Shown: positions 35,013 to 43,203 of the stretch, piece after piece | How positions within the stretch are numbered: position 1 is the first letter of the stretch | Layout: each line of letters starts with the position of its first letter | NCBI GenBank assembly: GCA_902596205.1 | Contig: CACJSY010000008.1 | Span: 1-50,039, forward strand | Reading direction: 5' to 3' | Origin: an uncultured Pelagibacteraceae bacterium | GTDB lineage: Bacteria > Pseudomonadota > Alphaproteobacteria > Pelagibacterales > Pelagibacteraceae | Length of the DNA: 50,039 nt | The notes under the pieces: model-generated | What the model saw: the letters and a program-made list of their open reading frames with translations, nothing else | Database searches by the model: none | What the model was told of the DNA's origin: nothing | Position numbers and translations under genes: made by a program

Positions 35013-35985
35013 CTAATAAACATATATCTAATAAAAGTTTTTTGATTAATAAGTTTTTGTTTATTTCAGAATTAGACTTTATGAAAATTTCAGCATCATA
35101 AGTTTTAGCGATTGCTATTTTTAATTTATCAGAGCTCCATAAATGAGCTTGATCTGTAAAATTCTTTTTATCTTTCCAAAATATAGGTGGTTTCATTTTG
35201 TCTATTGCCTGAGACAAACCGCCATTTTTAGCCACTATATTTACTTCTTTAAGTTTATTGAGCCTTTGGTTTAGAAGATTTAAGTACAATGGTATTTTTT
35301 CTGTTTCAAAAACAGTAGTGCTTAATAACTTATTTGTTTTTGAATTATTCCCGTTAATAGCGCTATCTTTTACGTTTTCAAATTCGTTATCAGTTTCTAA
35401 GTTTAAAAGCTTGTCTAATAGATCAATATCAATTTTTTTATTAATAAATAATGTTTTTATTTTATCTATTTCATTAATAATTTTTGATCTATCTAAATTA
35501 CCATTTTCAATAATTCTATTAATTATTTGGGTAGTTAATCCAGAATAATCTTTTAATTTGTCAGAGATAATTTTTCTAATTGTGATCTCATTATCTTTGT
35601 AACAAGGAACAATGTCTAAATCTTTTGCATTTTCAAAGTGATTCCTAATTTTTGATTTTTTTTCCAAAATCTCGCTAAATAAATAAATTAAATTTCCATT
35701 TCGATTAAGCTGAAATTCTTTTACAATATTTAAAAATTTATCATTTACATTAATTATAAAAATTATTTTCTGATCATCAAAAAGTGAAACATTATTTATT
35801 TCATTAAAAATGATGTCATTATTTTTGACTATTTCATCTTGTGAAAATCTTAGTACATTTTTATATTTTTTTAATATTTTGTTTCTGAATTCGTCTATAA
35901 GACCTAGGTTTTCACCATAAAATAAAACAATTTTATTTCTTAGATTTTCAAAATTTTGCTCTATTAAATAACTTTTATGAATCAT
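35002..35985 (-). CDS. holA: DNA polymerase III delta subunit
   Basis: This 327-residue protein is a divergent delta subunit of the sliding-clamp loader. The N-terminal part shows NKIVLFYGENLGLIDEFRNK, which corresponds to the degenerate nucleotide-binding motif of HolA, and SLFDDQKIIFI the conserved second strand. The C-terminal collar domain (about residues 210-327) is helical. Identity is low, so recognition depends also on context: DUF3576-leuS-lptE-holA is a standard alphaproteobacterial order. It overlaps lptE by 11 bases and parB tail to tail by 11. Confidence 0.88.
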   Translation of the reverse strand: MIHKSYLIEQNFENLRNKIVLFYGENLGLIDEFRNKILKKYKNVLRFSQDEIVKNNDIIFNEINNVSLFDDQKIIFIINVNDKFLNIVKEFQLNRNGNLIYLFSEILEKKSKIRNHFENAKDLDIVPCYKDNEITIRKIISDKLKDYSGLTTQIINRIIENGNLDRSKIINEIDKIKTLFINKKIDIDLLDKLLNLETDNEFENVKDSAINGNNSKTNKLLSTTVFETEKIPLYLNLLNQRLNKLKEVNIVAKNGGLSQAIDKMKPPIFWKDKKNFTDQAHLWSSDKLKIAIAKTYDAEIFIKSNSEINKNLLIKKLLLDICLLANA

Positions 35986-36439
35986 TGCTATAATTTGCTA
36001 ATGCTTCTATTATTTGTTCAGAAATATCTATAGTTAGCAAGTCTACTAATTTTTTTTCATTGTTAAGAGTATCAGAATGTCTCGAGCCCACGTTAAAATC
36101 CCCGTTTTTTGTAAACGTGAATTTTTTTGATTTCATATTTGATAGATTGATTAATTCTACTTTTGAGATGATTTGAATATTATGTTTAGTTATTTGATTT
36201 TTAACATTTCTCTCCTTAATAGATTTGGTTTTGTTAGTGATAATATTGATTCTCATGAGCCTATCTTCCTCTTCGCTTGAAATTAAAGATAGTTTATTTT
36301 TTAGGTGATAGCTTATTTTTTTGTCACCAGTTGTAACAATTTCATTTATTCTGAAATTGATTTTATTATCTACTATTTTATAACCACAACTAAATAAAAT
36401 TAGTGTTATTACAATTGTATATAAAAATTTTATCTTCAT
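35975..36439 (-). CDS. lptE: LPS-assembly lipoprotein LptE
   Basis: This 154-residue protein has a lipoprotein signal, FLYTIVITLILFSC, with the lipid-modified Cys at residue 18 followed by GYK, as in other LptE proteins. The body is beta-rich and small. LptE plugs the LptD barrel and delivers LPS to the outer leaflet of the outer membrane. Sequence conservation is weak, and the call relies on the lipobox, size and the leuS-lptE-holA order. It shares one base with the leuS stop. Confidence 0.83.
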   Translation of the reverse strand: MKIKFLYTIVITLILFSCGYKIVDNKINFRINEIVTTGDKKISYHLKNKLSLISSEEEDRLMRINIITNKTKSIKERNVKNQITKHNIQIISKVELINLSNMKSKKFTFTKNGDFNVGSRHSDTLNNEKKLVDLLTIDISEQIIEALANYSNDS

Positions 36440-38949
36440 TATTTTTTTAAAATGTAATTTATTATTTTATCTTCAACAAATATAGTTTTTAAAACTTCTT
36501 TATTTTCAATAAATTTTTTTGCCTTTGAGCTTTGATTAATTATTTTATTTATCTCATCTTTATTAGTTTTTTTCTTAATTGTTAGAATATCTCTGGTTTT
36601 ACCATTAACTTGCACAGCAAACTTTATTTTTTCGATAGCGTCTTTTTTTATTTCCGGCCAATTGTTAACATCTTTACATTTTAATTTCTCTAAACACTCT
36701 AAAGCCATATGAGGAGTAAAAGGTATCATTAATTTCATCATTTTAATTAAATTATCTGCAAGACAATCATTGCTTATGTCTAAATTGATATTTTTAGTGA
36801 AAAATCTGTAGATTTCGTAAAAATGAGCGATGGCTACGTTAAATTTGAAATCTTCTATAGATTTATCTATTTTTAATGTCAAACTATCTAACTCTGCTGT
36901 GAATTGTATGCAAAGTTTTTCATTTATTTTTTTTTCCTTTCTAGATCTAATTTGAAAATTTAAATCCCAAATTTTTTGTAAAAATTTATTCGATGATGAA
37001 ACTCCAGAGTCAGACCACTGAACATCTTTTTCTGGCGGACTGTCAGATAGGATAAACCATCTTACAGCGTCAGCGCCATAAAGCTCAATCATTGTCTCTG
37101 GATCAATTGTATTTTTTTTTGACTTAGACATGGACTCTGGGGGACCAATGATTACTTCTTTTTTGTCAGTTTTGCTTACAGCCTTGTTTGCAGATATTTT
37201 TTCAATTTCATCTGGATAAAGCCAATTTCCCTCTTTGTCTTTGTAAGACTCATGACAAACCATTCCTTGAGTGAATAAATTTTTAAACGGTTCAGATAAA
37301 TTTATATTTTTATAATATTGATTAATACTTTTCATAAAGAAACGTGAATATAATAAATGCAAAATAGCATGTTCCACACCCCCTATGTATTGGTCTACTG
37401 GCATCCAGTATTTAATTTTATCTTCATCTATTGGTCCTTTTTTATATTTTGGCGAGCAAAATCTTAAAAAGTACCATGAAGAGTCTACAAAAGTATCTAA
37501 TGTATCAGTTTCACGTGTTGCTTTTTTTCCACTTGGCTTATGTATAGTATTTTTCCACGTCGGATGTTTTTCTAATGGATTGCCTTTGTAATTTAAGTCA
37601 ATATCTTTCGGCAAAAGTATAGGTAGCTCATCTTTTTCAACAGGTACGACTTTACCGTCCTCGAGATAAATCATTGGAATAGGACATCCCCAATATCTTT
37701 GTCTAGATATTCCCCAATCCTTAAGTCGATAAAGTGTTTTTCTTTTACCCATTTTCTTATTTTCAATTTCAGTAATTATTTTTTCTTTAGCCTCTTGTAT
37801 ATCTAAGTCGTTCAAAAAATCAGAATTAATAATTTTACCGTTCTCAGTGTATGCTTGTTTTAAGACTTTATTATTTCCATTGGAGACTACCTTTATAATT
37901 TCAAGATTATATTTTTTGGCAAAATCAAAGTCTCTTTGATCATGAGCAGGGCAGCCAAATATTGCTCCAGTTCCATAATCCATAAGTACAAAATTTGCAA
38001 AATAAATTGGTATTTGTTTATTTTTAATAAAAGGATGTTTGGCAAATAAATTAGTATTGAAACCAATCTTTTCTGCATTAGCCAGAGCTTCCTCTGTTGT
38101 ACCAGTTTTGTCACACTCTTTTTTGAATTTAACAAAATTTTTATCATTCAAAAAGTTTTTACTTAAAGCATGATCGTTTGATAGTGCTATAAAACTTGCA
38201 CCAAATATTGTATCGGGTCTTGTTGTAAATACAGTAATTATTTCATTTTTTTTAATAACTTCAAAATTTAATTCACATCCAAATGATTTACCTATCCAAT
38301 TTTTTTGCATAAGCTTAACTTTTTCAGGCCAACCACTCAATTTTTCTAAATCCTGTAAAAGTGGTTCAGCTAATTTCGTAATATTAAAAAACCATTGAGA
38401 TAGTTTTTTTCTTTCTACAACTGCATTAGATCTCCATCCTTTTCCATTTACAACTTGCTCGTTAGCAAGCACCGTTTTTTCGACAGGATCCCAATTAACA
38501 TAAGTTTCTTTTCTTGATACTAGACCATGATTATAAAAATCTATAAATAGCTCTTGCTGATGTTTGTAATATTCCTCATCGCAGGTAGATATTTCTAGAT
38601 CCCAATCTATAGACAATCCTAGTAATTTTAATTGGTTTTTCATCGTTTGAATGTTTTGATTAGTCCATTTTTCAGGATGAACATTATTCATCTTTGAAGC
38701 ATTTTCTGCTGGTAATCCAAAAGCATCCCATCCCATAGGATGTAAAACATTGTAACCTTTAAGAAATTTAAATCGAGCTATAACATCTCCGATAGTATAA
38801 TTACGTACATGTCCCATATGGATTTTACCAGATGGGTAGGGAAACATTTCTAAACAATAAAATTTTTGACCTTCTTTATTATAAAGTTTTTCATTAGCAA
38901 ATTTTTTTTGCCATTTTTTTTCAATTAAATGAAAATTTACTCTTTCCAT
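36439..38949 (-). CDS. leuS: Leucyl-tRNA synthetase
   Basis: This 836-residue class I synthetase is full length. The HIGH motif appears as [18 protein letters not shown]. The CP1 editing domain (about residues 220-410) includes [13 protein letters not shown] and [17 protein letters not shown], where the conserved Asp of the editing site lies. The KMSKS motif is [11 protein letters not shown]. The C-terminal anticodon-binding domain ends with [15 protein letters not shown] parS-like half site in the DNA near 37.5 kb is probably chance. It is translated just before lptE with a one-base overlap. Confidence 0.97.
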   Translation of the reverse strand: MERVNFHLIEKKWQKKFANEKLYNKEGQKFYCLEMFPYPSGKIHMGHVRNYTIGDVIARFKFLKGYNVLHPMGWDAFGLPAENASKMNNVHPEKWTNQNIQTMKNQLKLLGLSIDWDLEISTCDEEYYKHQQELFIDFYNHGLVSRKETYVNWDPVEKTVLANEQVVNGKGWRSNAVVERKKLSQWFFNITKLAEPLLQDLEKLSGWPEKVKLMQKNWIGKSFGCELNFEVIKKNEIITVFTTRPDTIFGASFIALSNDHALSKNFLNDKNFVKFKKECDKTGTTEEALANAEKIGFNTNLFAKHPFIKNKQIPIYFANFVLMDYGTGAIFGCPAHDQRDFDFAKKYNLEIIKVVSNGNNKVLKQAYTENGKIINSDFLNDLDIQEAKEKIITEIENKKMGKRKTLYRLKDWGISRQRYWGCPIPMIYLEDGKVVPVEKDELPILLPKDIDLNYKGNPLEKHPTWKNTIHKPSGKKATRETDTLDTFVDSSWYFLRFCSPKYKKGPIDEDKIKYWMPVDQYIGGVEHAILHLLYSRFFMKSINQYYKNINLSEPFKNLFTQGMVCHESYKDKEGNWLYPDEIEKISANKAVSKTDKKEVIIGPPESMSKSKKNTIDPETMIELYGADAVRWFILSDSPPEKDVQWSDSGVSSSNKFLQKIWDLNFQIRSRKEKKINEKLCIQFTAELDSLTLKIDKSIEDFKFNVAIAHFYEIYRFFTKNINLDISNDCLADNLIKMMKLMIPFTPHMALECLEKLKCKDVNNWPEIKKDAIEKIKFAVQVNGKTRDILTIKKKTNKDEINKIINQSSKAKKFIENKEVLKTIFVEDKIINYILKK

Positions 38950-38955
38950 TTGAAA

Positions 38956-39477
38956 TTAATTTTTTTTATTTTTTTTATCTTTATCAATTAAAGATGCTTT
39001 TTTTAGAATTGTTCTGTGTAATTCTTCTTGAATATTTGATTTATCTAAAAGTTGAATTTTGCAATTGCCAGAACTTTTACAAATTCTCTGGTGCACAATA
39101 ATTTTAACACTTTCACTTCTTATATCATTAGATAAGAATCTTACAGTTATCTTAATAGACTCATCAGAACTACCAGACGAGTCAAAATACCAGTCTGTAA
39201 TTATTATTCCTCCAGAATAATCTACCGTTGTTAGAGGCAAAAAATCTAAGGTTTCTAAAGATGCTCGCCACATTGGATTAGCAGTACTAAACTCGTAATT
39301 AGTATCCCTATTAATTAGACCTTTTAGTGAAGTGCCACGCCCTGTTTCTATATTTTTTCTTGCTCTTTCTCCTGCATTAGTTGATACTTCTCTCGTATCA
39401 ACTTTTTTTGGTTTAAAAGCTCCGCTACAGGATAAGGTAAGTAAGCAAACAATTAAAAGTAGAAAAATTCTTATCAT
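38956..39477 (-). CDS. DUF3576 family lipoprotein
   Basis: This 173-residue protein has a lipoprotein signal peptide, MIRIFLLLIVCLLTLSC, with the lipobox Cys at residue 17. The rest matches the alphaproteobacterial DUF3576 family, with NPMWRASLETLDFLPLTTVDYSGGI-like sequence in the middle and IITDWYF after it. Function is unknown; location at the envelope is inferred. The last 15 residues are lysine-rich. It is the first gene of the DUF3576-leuS-lptE-holA operon and is divergent from the porin gene. Confidence 0.88.
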   Translation of the reverse strand: MIRIFLLLIVCLLTLSCSGAFKPKKVDTREVSTNAGERARKNIETGRGTSLKGLINRDTNYEFSTANPMWRASLETLDFLPLTTVDYSGGIIITDWYFDSSGSSDESIKITVRFLSNDIRSESVKIIVHQRICKSSGNCKIQLLDKSNIQEELHRTILKKASLIDKDKKNKKN

Positions 39478-39566
39478 TTTGACCTATTTTTAGTTTAAAG
39501 ATACAAGAAACACAAAATAATAGTCTAAAATCCCTTATTTTATTAGTAAAAACGTAAAGATATTTA

Positions 39567-39586
39567 CTGTTGTATAATTACAACAG
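39567..39586 (+). promoter_or_regulatory. Inverted repeat overlapping a -10 box, probable porin promoter/operator
   Basis: CTGTTGTATAATTACAACAG has perfect 8-bp arms around TAAT, and TATAAT (39573-39578) lies inside it. Transcription from here would give a leader of about 108 bases before the porin ATG. A repressor binding the repeat would block the -10 box directly. No good -35 box is visible. Confidence 0.5.
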
Positions 39587-39655
39587 ACATCAAAAAAGTC
39601 AATAAATTTAGCAAATATTGAGACTTAAAAGAGGTGAAACTGTTATTTTGTCCCC

Positions 39656-39671
39656 GTTTATAATTATAAAC
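39656..39671. promoter_or_regulatory. 16-bp palindrome in the porin leader
   Basis: GTTTATAATTATAAAC is a perfect palindrome 21 bases before the porin start codon. It contains another TATAAT, so it could be a second promoter/operator or fold in the mRNA close to the ribosome binding site AAAGGA. AT-richness makes short palindromes more likely by chance, so support is limited. Confidence 0.35.
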
Positions 39672-39692
39672 AAATATAACAAAGGAAATATA

Positions 39693-40730
39693 ATGAAAAC
39701 AATAATTAAAACTTTATTAGTTTCTATCGCTTCTTTGTCTCTAATGTTTTCTGTTAATGCAGGTGAATTAACAGTTAACGGTACTGCTAAAGCAACATAC
39801 TTTGCTAATAGTGGTGGTACACATGACCAAGGACTTGGTATAACTAACGAGTTAAACTTAACAGCTAGCGGTGAATTGGATAACGGATATACATGGAGCT
39901 ACTCTATGGAATTAGATCCAGCATCTGGTGGAGCTGCTAACAACGACGACACGCAAATCGTGATTGGCCTAAACGACATGGGTTCAGTAAAGGTTTGTGT
40001 ATCTGAGTGTGGAAATAACAAAAAGTACGCTTGGGATGCATCAGCATATACAAAAATGTCTGACACTGGTTTCAGTGAAGGTATAGTATATCCAGGTGAC
40101 GCAGGTGCAGCTGGTACATCAACAATTCAGTACCACACACCAGAATTGCCATTCGGAACAACAGTATCAATCGCTTACAATACAAACATGGCGGGTGATG
40201 CAGCTAGTGGAAACGCTACAGGTTCATCAGGTAATTCAAGTGACGAATACTCTTTAGTAACAAAACCAATTGATGGTTTAACATTATCAGCTCATTACTA
40301 CGCAGTTAATGACTATGATGATGGTACAACTTCAGAACAACAATTAGAAGAAGGTGGTGCGTATGCACTTAAATATTCAGCTGGAAACATTACAGTTGGA
40401 TATGGTAAGTCATTACATGCGCCAGAACTTGGTTCTGTAGTAACTACAGGTGCTTTAGCTGCTGAAGCTGAGTACTATGAAAACACAGGTATGTCTATCG
40501 GTTTCGCAGTAAACGATGATCTATCAGTGTCTTACACTAGAGAAGAGTCAGAAAGAAATTTAGCTAACAGTGGAACAATACAATATGATATCGAAATGGA
40601 TTCAATCCAAGTTGCATACTCATTAGGTGGTGCTACACTTTCAATAGCTAGAGCTGATTATGAAAACGTAAATTACATACAAAACTACGACGCAGAAGAG
40701 ACGATAGTTGCTATGACATTTGCATTCTAA
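39693..40730 (+). CDS. Outer-membrane porin
   Basis: This 345-residue protein has a signal peptide, MKTIIKTLLVSIASLSLMFS, cleaved after SVNA. It then has alternating strands such as YTWSYSMELDP and LSAHYYAV, and ends in VAMTFAF with the C-terminal Phe required for outer-membrane insertion. It fits general trimeric porins. Codon and base use are less AT-extreme than in neighbours, and the site AAAGGA plus a strong terminator suggest abundant expression. A Cys pair (VCVSECGN, residues about 85-89) is unusual for porins. The ATG at 39693 is chosen because the signal peptide starts there. Solute specificity is unknown. Confidence 0.92.
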   Translation: MKTIIKTLLVSIASLSLMFSVNAGELTVNGTAKATYFANSGGTHDQGLGITNELNLTASGELDNGYTWSYSMELDPASGGAANNDDTQIVIGLNDMGSVKVCVSECGNNKKYAWDASAYTKMSDTGFSEGIVYPGDAGAAGTSTIQYHTPELPFGTTVSIAYNTNMAGDAASGNATGSSGNSSDEYSLVTKPIDGLTLSAHYYAVNDYDDGTTSEQQLEEGGAYALKYSAGNITVGYGKSLHAPELGSVVTTGALAAEAEYYENTGMSIGFAVNDDLSVSYTREESERNLANSGTIQYDIEMDSIQVAYSLGGATLSIARADYENVNYIQNYDAEETIVAMTFAF

Positions 40731-40751
40731 TTAGTACTTAATACTTAATTT

Positions 40752-40781
40752 AAAGGGGCGATTTTATCGCCCCTTTTTTTT
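40752..40781 (+). terminator. Rho-independent terminator after the porin gene
   Basis: AAAGGGGCGA pairs with TCGCCCCTTT across a short AT loop and is followed by T residues, 21 bases after the porin stop. The stem is the same as that of the symporter terminator. It also separates the porin from the convergent ThiE-like gene. Confidence 0.93.
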
Positions 40782-40798
40782 GCAACAAACTAATTGAT

Positions 40799-41368
40799 TC
40801 ATTTTAAATTCTTTTGCACGATTAACGTGTGATCTTTAATCAGAGAGGAAATCGCTATAGCTTCACAATTCACAATTTTAAGTTTTGATAAATTCTCTAG
40901 ATTTATACCTCCAAGTGGTACAAGTTTTGTTTTAGCTAATTTTGAAAAAAGATTGAATCTAACCACTCCTAAGTGCCCTATTTTATTGGGATAAGATGTT
41001 TCAAAAATTCGGGATAATAAAATATGTGTGCAATTTTGTTTTTTTTTTATATCAACTTCTTTTATGTTATGAGCTGCTCCAATAATTTCATAATTTTCTT
41101 TCAGATTATTTAAATTTAATTTCTTATTATGTGCAGATATGTAAAGACCATCTGCTTTAAGAGTTTTTAGTAGTTTTACATTGTTTGCTATATAAAACGG
41201 GATTTTTTTTAATTTACAAATTAATCTAAATTTTTTTAATTTATCAATATTTTCATCATTATTATTTCTATAAATCACGCTAAATTTACCGAAATTTTTT
41301 ATATTTTTTAATTCTATATCTTTTATACTTTCTATTATAAAAAAATATTTTTTTTTTTGTAAAAACAT
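40799..41368 (-). CDS. ThiE/TenI-like thiamine phosphate synthase family protein
   Basis: This 189-residue TIM-barrel-like protein recalls thiamine phosphate synthase. ADGLYISAHN corresponds to the GADGVHLGQ block, EIIGAAHNIKEV to the I-G-x-S-x-H block, and LVPLGGINLENLSKL and AIAISSLI to the phosphate-binding end. The usual N-terminal pyrophosphate motif (Q-x-R-x-K) is replaced by SVIYRNNNDE, and the fold is shorter than normal, so catalysis is uncertain. The start at 41368 directly abuts the divergent yggS start. It may be a TenI-like paralogue instead of the true ThiE. Confidence 0.7.
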   Translation of the reverse strand: MFLQKKKYFFIIESIKDIELKNIKNFGKFSVIYRNNNDENIDKLKKFRLICKLKKIPFYIANNVKLLKTLKADGLYISAHNKKLNLNNLKENYEIIGAAHNIKEVDIKKKQNCTHILLSRIFETSYPNKIGHLGVVRFNLFSKLAKTKLVPLGGINLENLSKLKIVNCEAIAISSLIKDHTLIVQKNLK

Positions 41369-42019
41369 ATGAGCACAATAATTGAAAGATATGATAAAAT
41401 AAAATTGAATATCTCTAATATAAATATACCAAAACAACCGAATATTATAGCTGTAAGTAAAACCTTCCCATTGGATCATATACGCCCTCTAATAGATCGT
41501 GGACATGTTCATTTTGGAGAGAATAAAGTTCAAGAAGCATTAGTCAAATGGATGGATATAAAAAAACAATATAAAAATTTAAAATTGCATATGATTGGAA
41601 AGTTACAAAGAAATAAAGCTAAAGATGCGGTAAAACTTTTTGATTATATTCACTCATTGGATAACCAAAAATTAGCTGATGCTCTAGCTAAGCATCAGGC
41701 AAATTTAAATAAAAATCTAAGGTATTTTATACAAGTCAATATAGGTAATGAAATACAGAAATCTGGCATTGCAGTAAATGATTTAGATGCTTTTTATAAT
41801 TATTGCGTTAAAGAAGTTGGTCTTAATATTATTGGACTTATGGTTATTCCTCCTGATGATAACAATACAAAAAAATATTTCAAATCCACGAGTGAGCTTA
41901 ATAATTCTCTAGCGCTTAAGGAGTTAAGTATGGGAATGTCATCAGATTATATTGAAGCAGTGCATTACGGGGCTACATTCTTAAGAATCGGAAGCTCTAT
42001 TTTTGGGAAAAGATCTTAA
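41369..42019 (+). CDS. YggS-family pyridoxal phosphate homeostasis protein
   Basis: This 216-residue protein is a PLP-binding YggS/PLPBP member. The PLP-linked Lys lies in IIAVSKTFPLDHI, then VHFGENKVQEAL, LHMIGKLQRNKAKDAV, and LNIIGLMVIPP. The phosphate-binding loop is MGMSSDYIEAVHYGATFLRIG near the C-terminus. It buffers free PLP and affects amino-acid balance in other bacteria. Its ATG touches the start codon of the divergent ThiE-like gene (CATATG), and its end overlaps the convergent L,D-transpeptidase gene by 23 bases. Confidence 0.94.
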   Translation: MSTIIERYDKIKLNISNINIPKQPNIIAVSKTFPLDHIRPLIDRGHVHFGENKVQEALVKWMDIKKQYKNLKLHMIGKLQRNKAKDAVKLFDYIHSLDNQKLADALAKHQANLNKNLRYFIQVNIGNEIQKSGIAVNDLDAFYNYCVKEVGLNIIGLMVIPPDDNNTKKYFKSTSELNNSLALKELSMGMSSDYIEAVHYGATFLRIGSSIFGKRS

Positions 42020-42494
42020 CTTTAGTATTAATTTTAAGTTCTCTAACAATTTTTAAAAGTTCAAACTTTCTTATAGCAACACAACCTTCAGTTTTTCTAA
42101 AATTTTTTTTTGCCACGTGAATAAAAATTGCACTCCCTTTATTTTTTTTTATAGGGTTCATATTAAAGTTTAATACCAAAACGATATCGTAAACATTTTC
42201 TTTTTTATAAAGTTTTTCATACCTGAAATCGAATGGTAATTTTACAAGTTGATTATATTTTTGTGATCTCGGGTCATCACACCAAACCATATTTTTCTGT
42301 ATAGCAACCTTTTTTAATTTAGTTTTTAATTTAACCCTATCTTTCCTATATAAAATAAGTTTAATTTTAAATTGTCCTTTTGGAGTAATTAGATCACCTT
42401 CTTCTTTTTTATAACCAATTCCTCTTTTTCCTATAGCGCATTTCACTTTATATTTGTTATAAATGAGGTAGTTTTTATTTATTAAAATATGCAT
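41997..42494 (-). CDS. L,D-transpeptidase (YkuD) family protein
   Basis: This 165-residue protein has the YkuD catalytic signature: GSAIFIHVAKKNFRKTEGCV, with His and the active Cys. LITPKGQFKIKLILYRKDR and WCDDPRSQKYNQLVKLP match a compact alphaproteobacterial subgroup. L,D-transpeptidases make 3-3 peptidoglycan cross-links or attach proteins to the wall. No signal peptide is visible, as in other members of this subgroup, so its route to the periplasm is unclear. Its start overlaps the divergent winged-helix regulator by six bases in ATGCAT, and its end overlaps yggS. Confidence 0.85.
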   Translation of the reverse strand: MHILINKNYLIYNKYKVKCAIGKRGIGYKKEEGDLITPKGQFKIKLILYRKDRVKLKTKLKKVAIQKNMVWCDDPRSQKYNQLVKLPFDFRYEKLYKKENVYDIVLVLNFNMNPIKKNKGSAIFIHVAKKNFRKTEGCVAIRKFELLKIVRELKINTKVKIFSQK

Positions 42495-43094
42495 CGATTA
42501 AGTGTTTTAATTTTAGGTCCAAATTCATTTATTTCTACAATAGATGAACTAAAAACTTATTTAAAGTTTAATCCTTCAACAGATAGATCAGATTTTAAAC
42601 ATGATTTAATTCTTTATCATGAAGGAGCGCTTAAAGATAAAAAAAACAATGAATTTATAATGAATAGCAATTCTTTGAAAGTGTGCGCTTCTAATGGAAA
42701 AAAAATAGCTGAAAATTCAGATGCTTTTCTTGAATTACCATGCACCTTGAGAGAAATAAATTCTGTAATAGAAAGTGTGGCAGCTAGAAAAAAATTTAGT
42801 ATCAATTCTTCAATAAAAATAAAAAATTATTTGTTAGATAAGAACGAAAGAAAATTATTTAAAGATGATACCTACATTATTTTAACTGAAAAAGAGGTCC
42901 AGCTTTTAGATTTATTTTTGAATAAAAGTAAACCTATATCAAAAGATAAGATTCTTTCCTCAGTTTGGAACTATTCCTCTGATGCAGATACTCACACCGT
43001 TGAGACACATATATATAGATTAAGAAAAAAAATTAATGAAAAATTTTCTGATGATAATTTTATTCTTAACGATAAAAAGGGATACTCATTATGA
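42489..43094 (+). CDS. OmpR-type winged-helix regulator with degenerate receiver
   Basis: This 201-residue protein has a C-terminal Trans_reg_C domain (about residues 110-201): IILTEKEVQLLDLFL, then the recognition region DTHTVETHIYRLRKKI and the wing DDNFILNDKKGYSL. The N-terminal 100 residues look like a receiver fold but lack the phosphoacceptor Asp; the strand DLILYHEG carries His/Glu where Asp is expected. It is therefore probably phosphorylation-independent. No histidine kinase is nearby. The last four bases overlap the start of the ArfA-like gene, so the two are co-translated. Confidence 0.85.
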   Translation: MHRLSVLILGPNSFISTIDELKTYLKFNPSTDRSDFKHDLILYHEGALKDKKNNEFIMNSNSLKVCASNGKKIAENSDAFLELPCTLREINSVIESVAARKKFSINSSIKIKNYLLDKNERKLFKDDTYIILTEKEVQLLDLFLNKSKPISKDKILSSVWNYSSDADTHTVETHIYRLRKKINEKFSDDNFILNDKKGYSL

Positions 43095-43198
43095 AAAAGA
43101 GAAATAAAATTGCTATAGATCTCTTCACTACGAAGTATAGAAAAAGAGTTGTTAAACCAAAAAAAGGAAAAGGTAGTTTTAAAAGAAGAAAAAAATAA
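43091..43198 (+). CDS. arfA: ArfA-like alternative ribosome-rescue factor
   Basis: This 35-codon gene encodes a very basic peptide. It starts MKKRNKIAIDLFTTKYRKRV and continues VKPKKGKGSFKRRKK. The block L-F-x(5)-R-V-x-K-x-K-K-G-K-G-S-[YF]-x-R closely resembles E. coli ArfA (DUF331), where [20 protein letters not shown] binds the empty mRNA channel and recruits RF2 to non-stop ribosomes. Alphaproteobacterial ArfA-like proteins are similarly short. It overlaps the regulator stop by four bases (ATGA). The 3' hairpin that limits E. coli arfA was not seen. Too short for most gene finders; assignment by motif. Confidence 0.8.
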   Translation: MKKRNKIAIDLFTTKYRKRVVKPKKGKGSFKRRKK

Positions 43199-43203
43199 AC
43201 TAA

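Noticed and set aside
37506-37521. A third parS-like sequence, AGTTTCACGTGTTGCT, inside leuS
   Set aside because: Only the left half and centre match; the right arm of the palindrome is lost. It is probably chance.
39618-39692. An upstream in-frame start that would lengthen the porin by 25 residues
   Set aside because: The longer form would bury the signal peptide behind a charged leader. The ATG at 39693 has the ribosome binding site AAAGGA and a perfect signal peptide.
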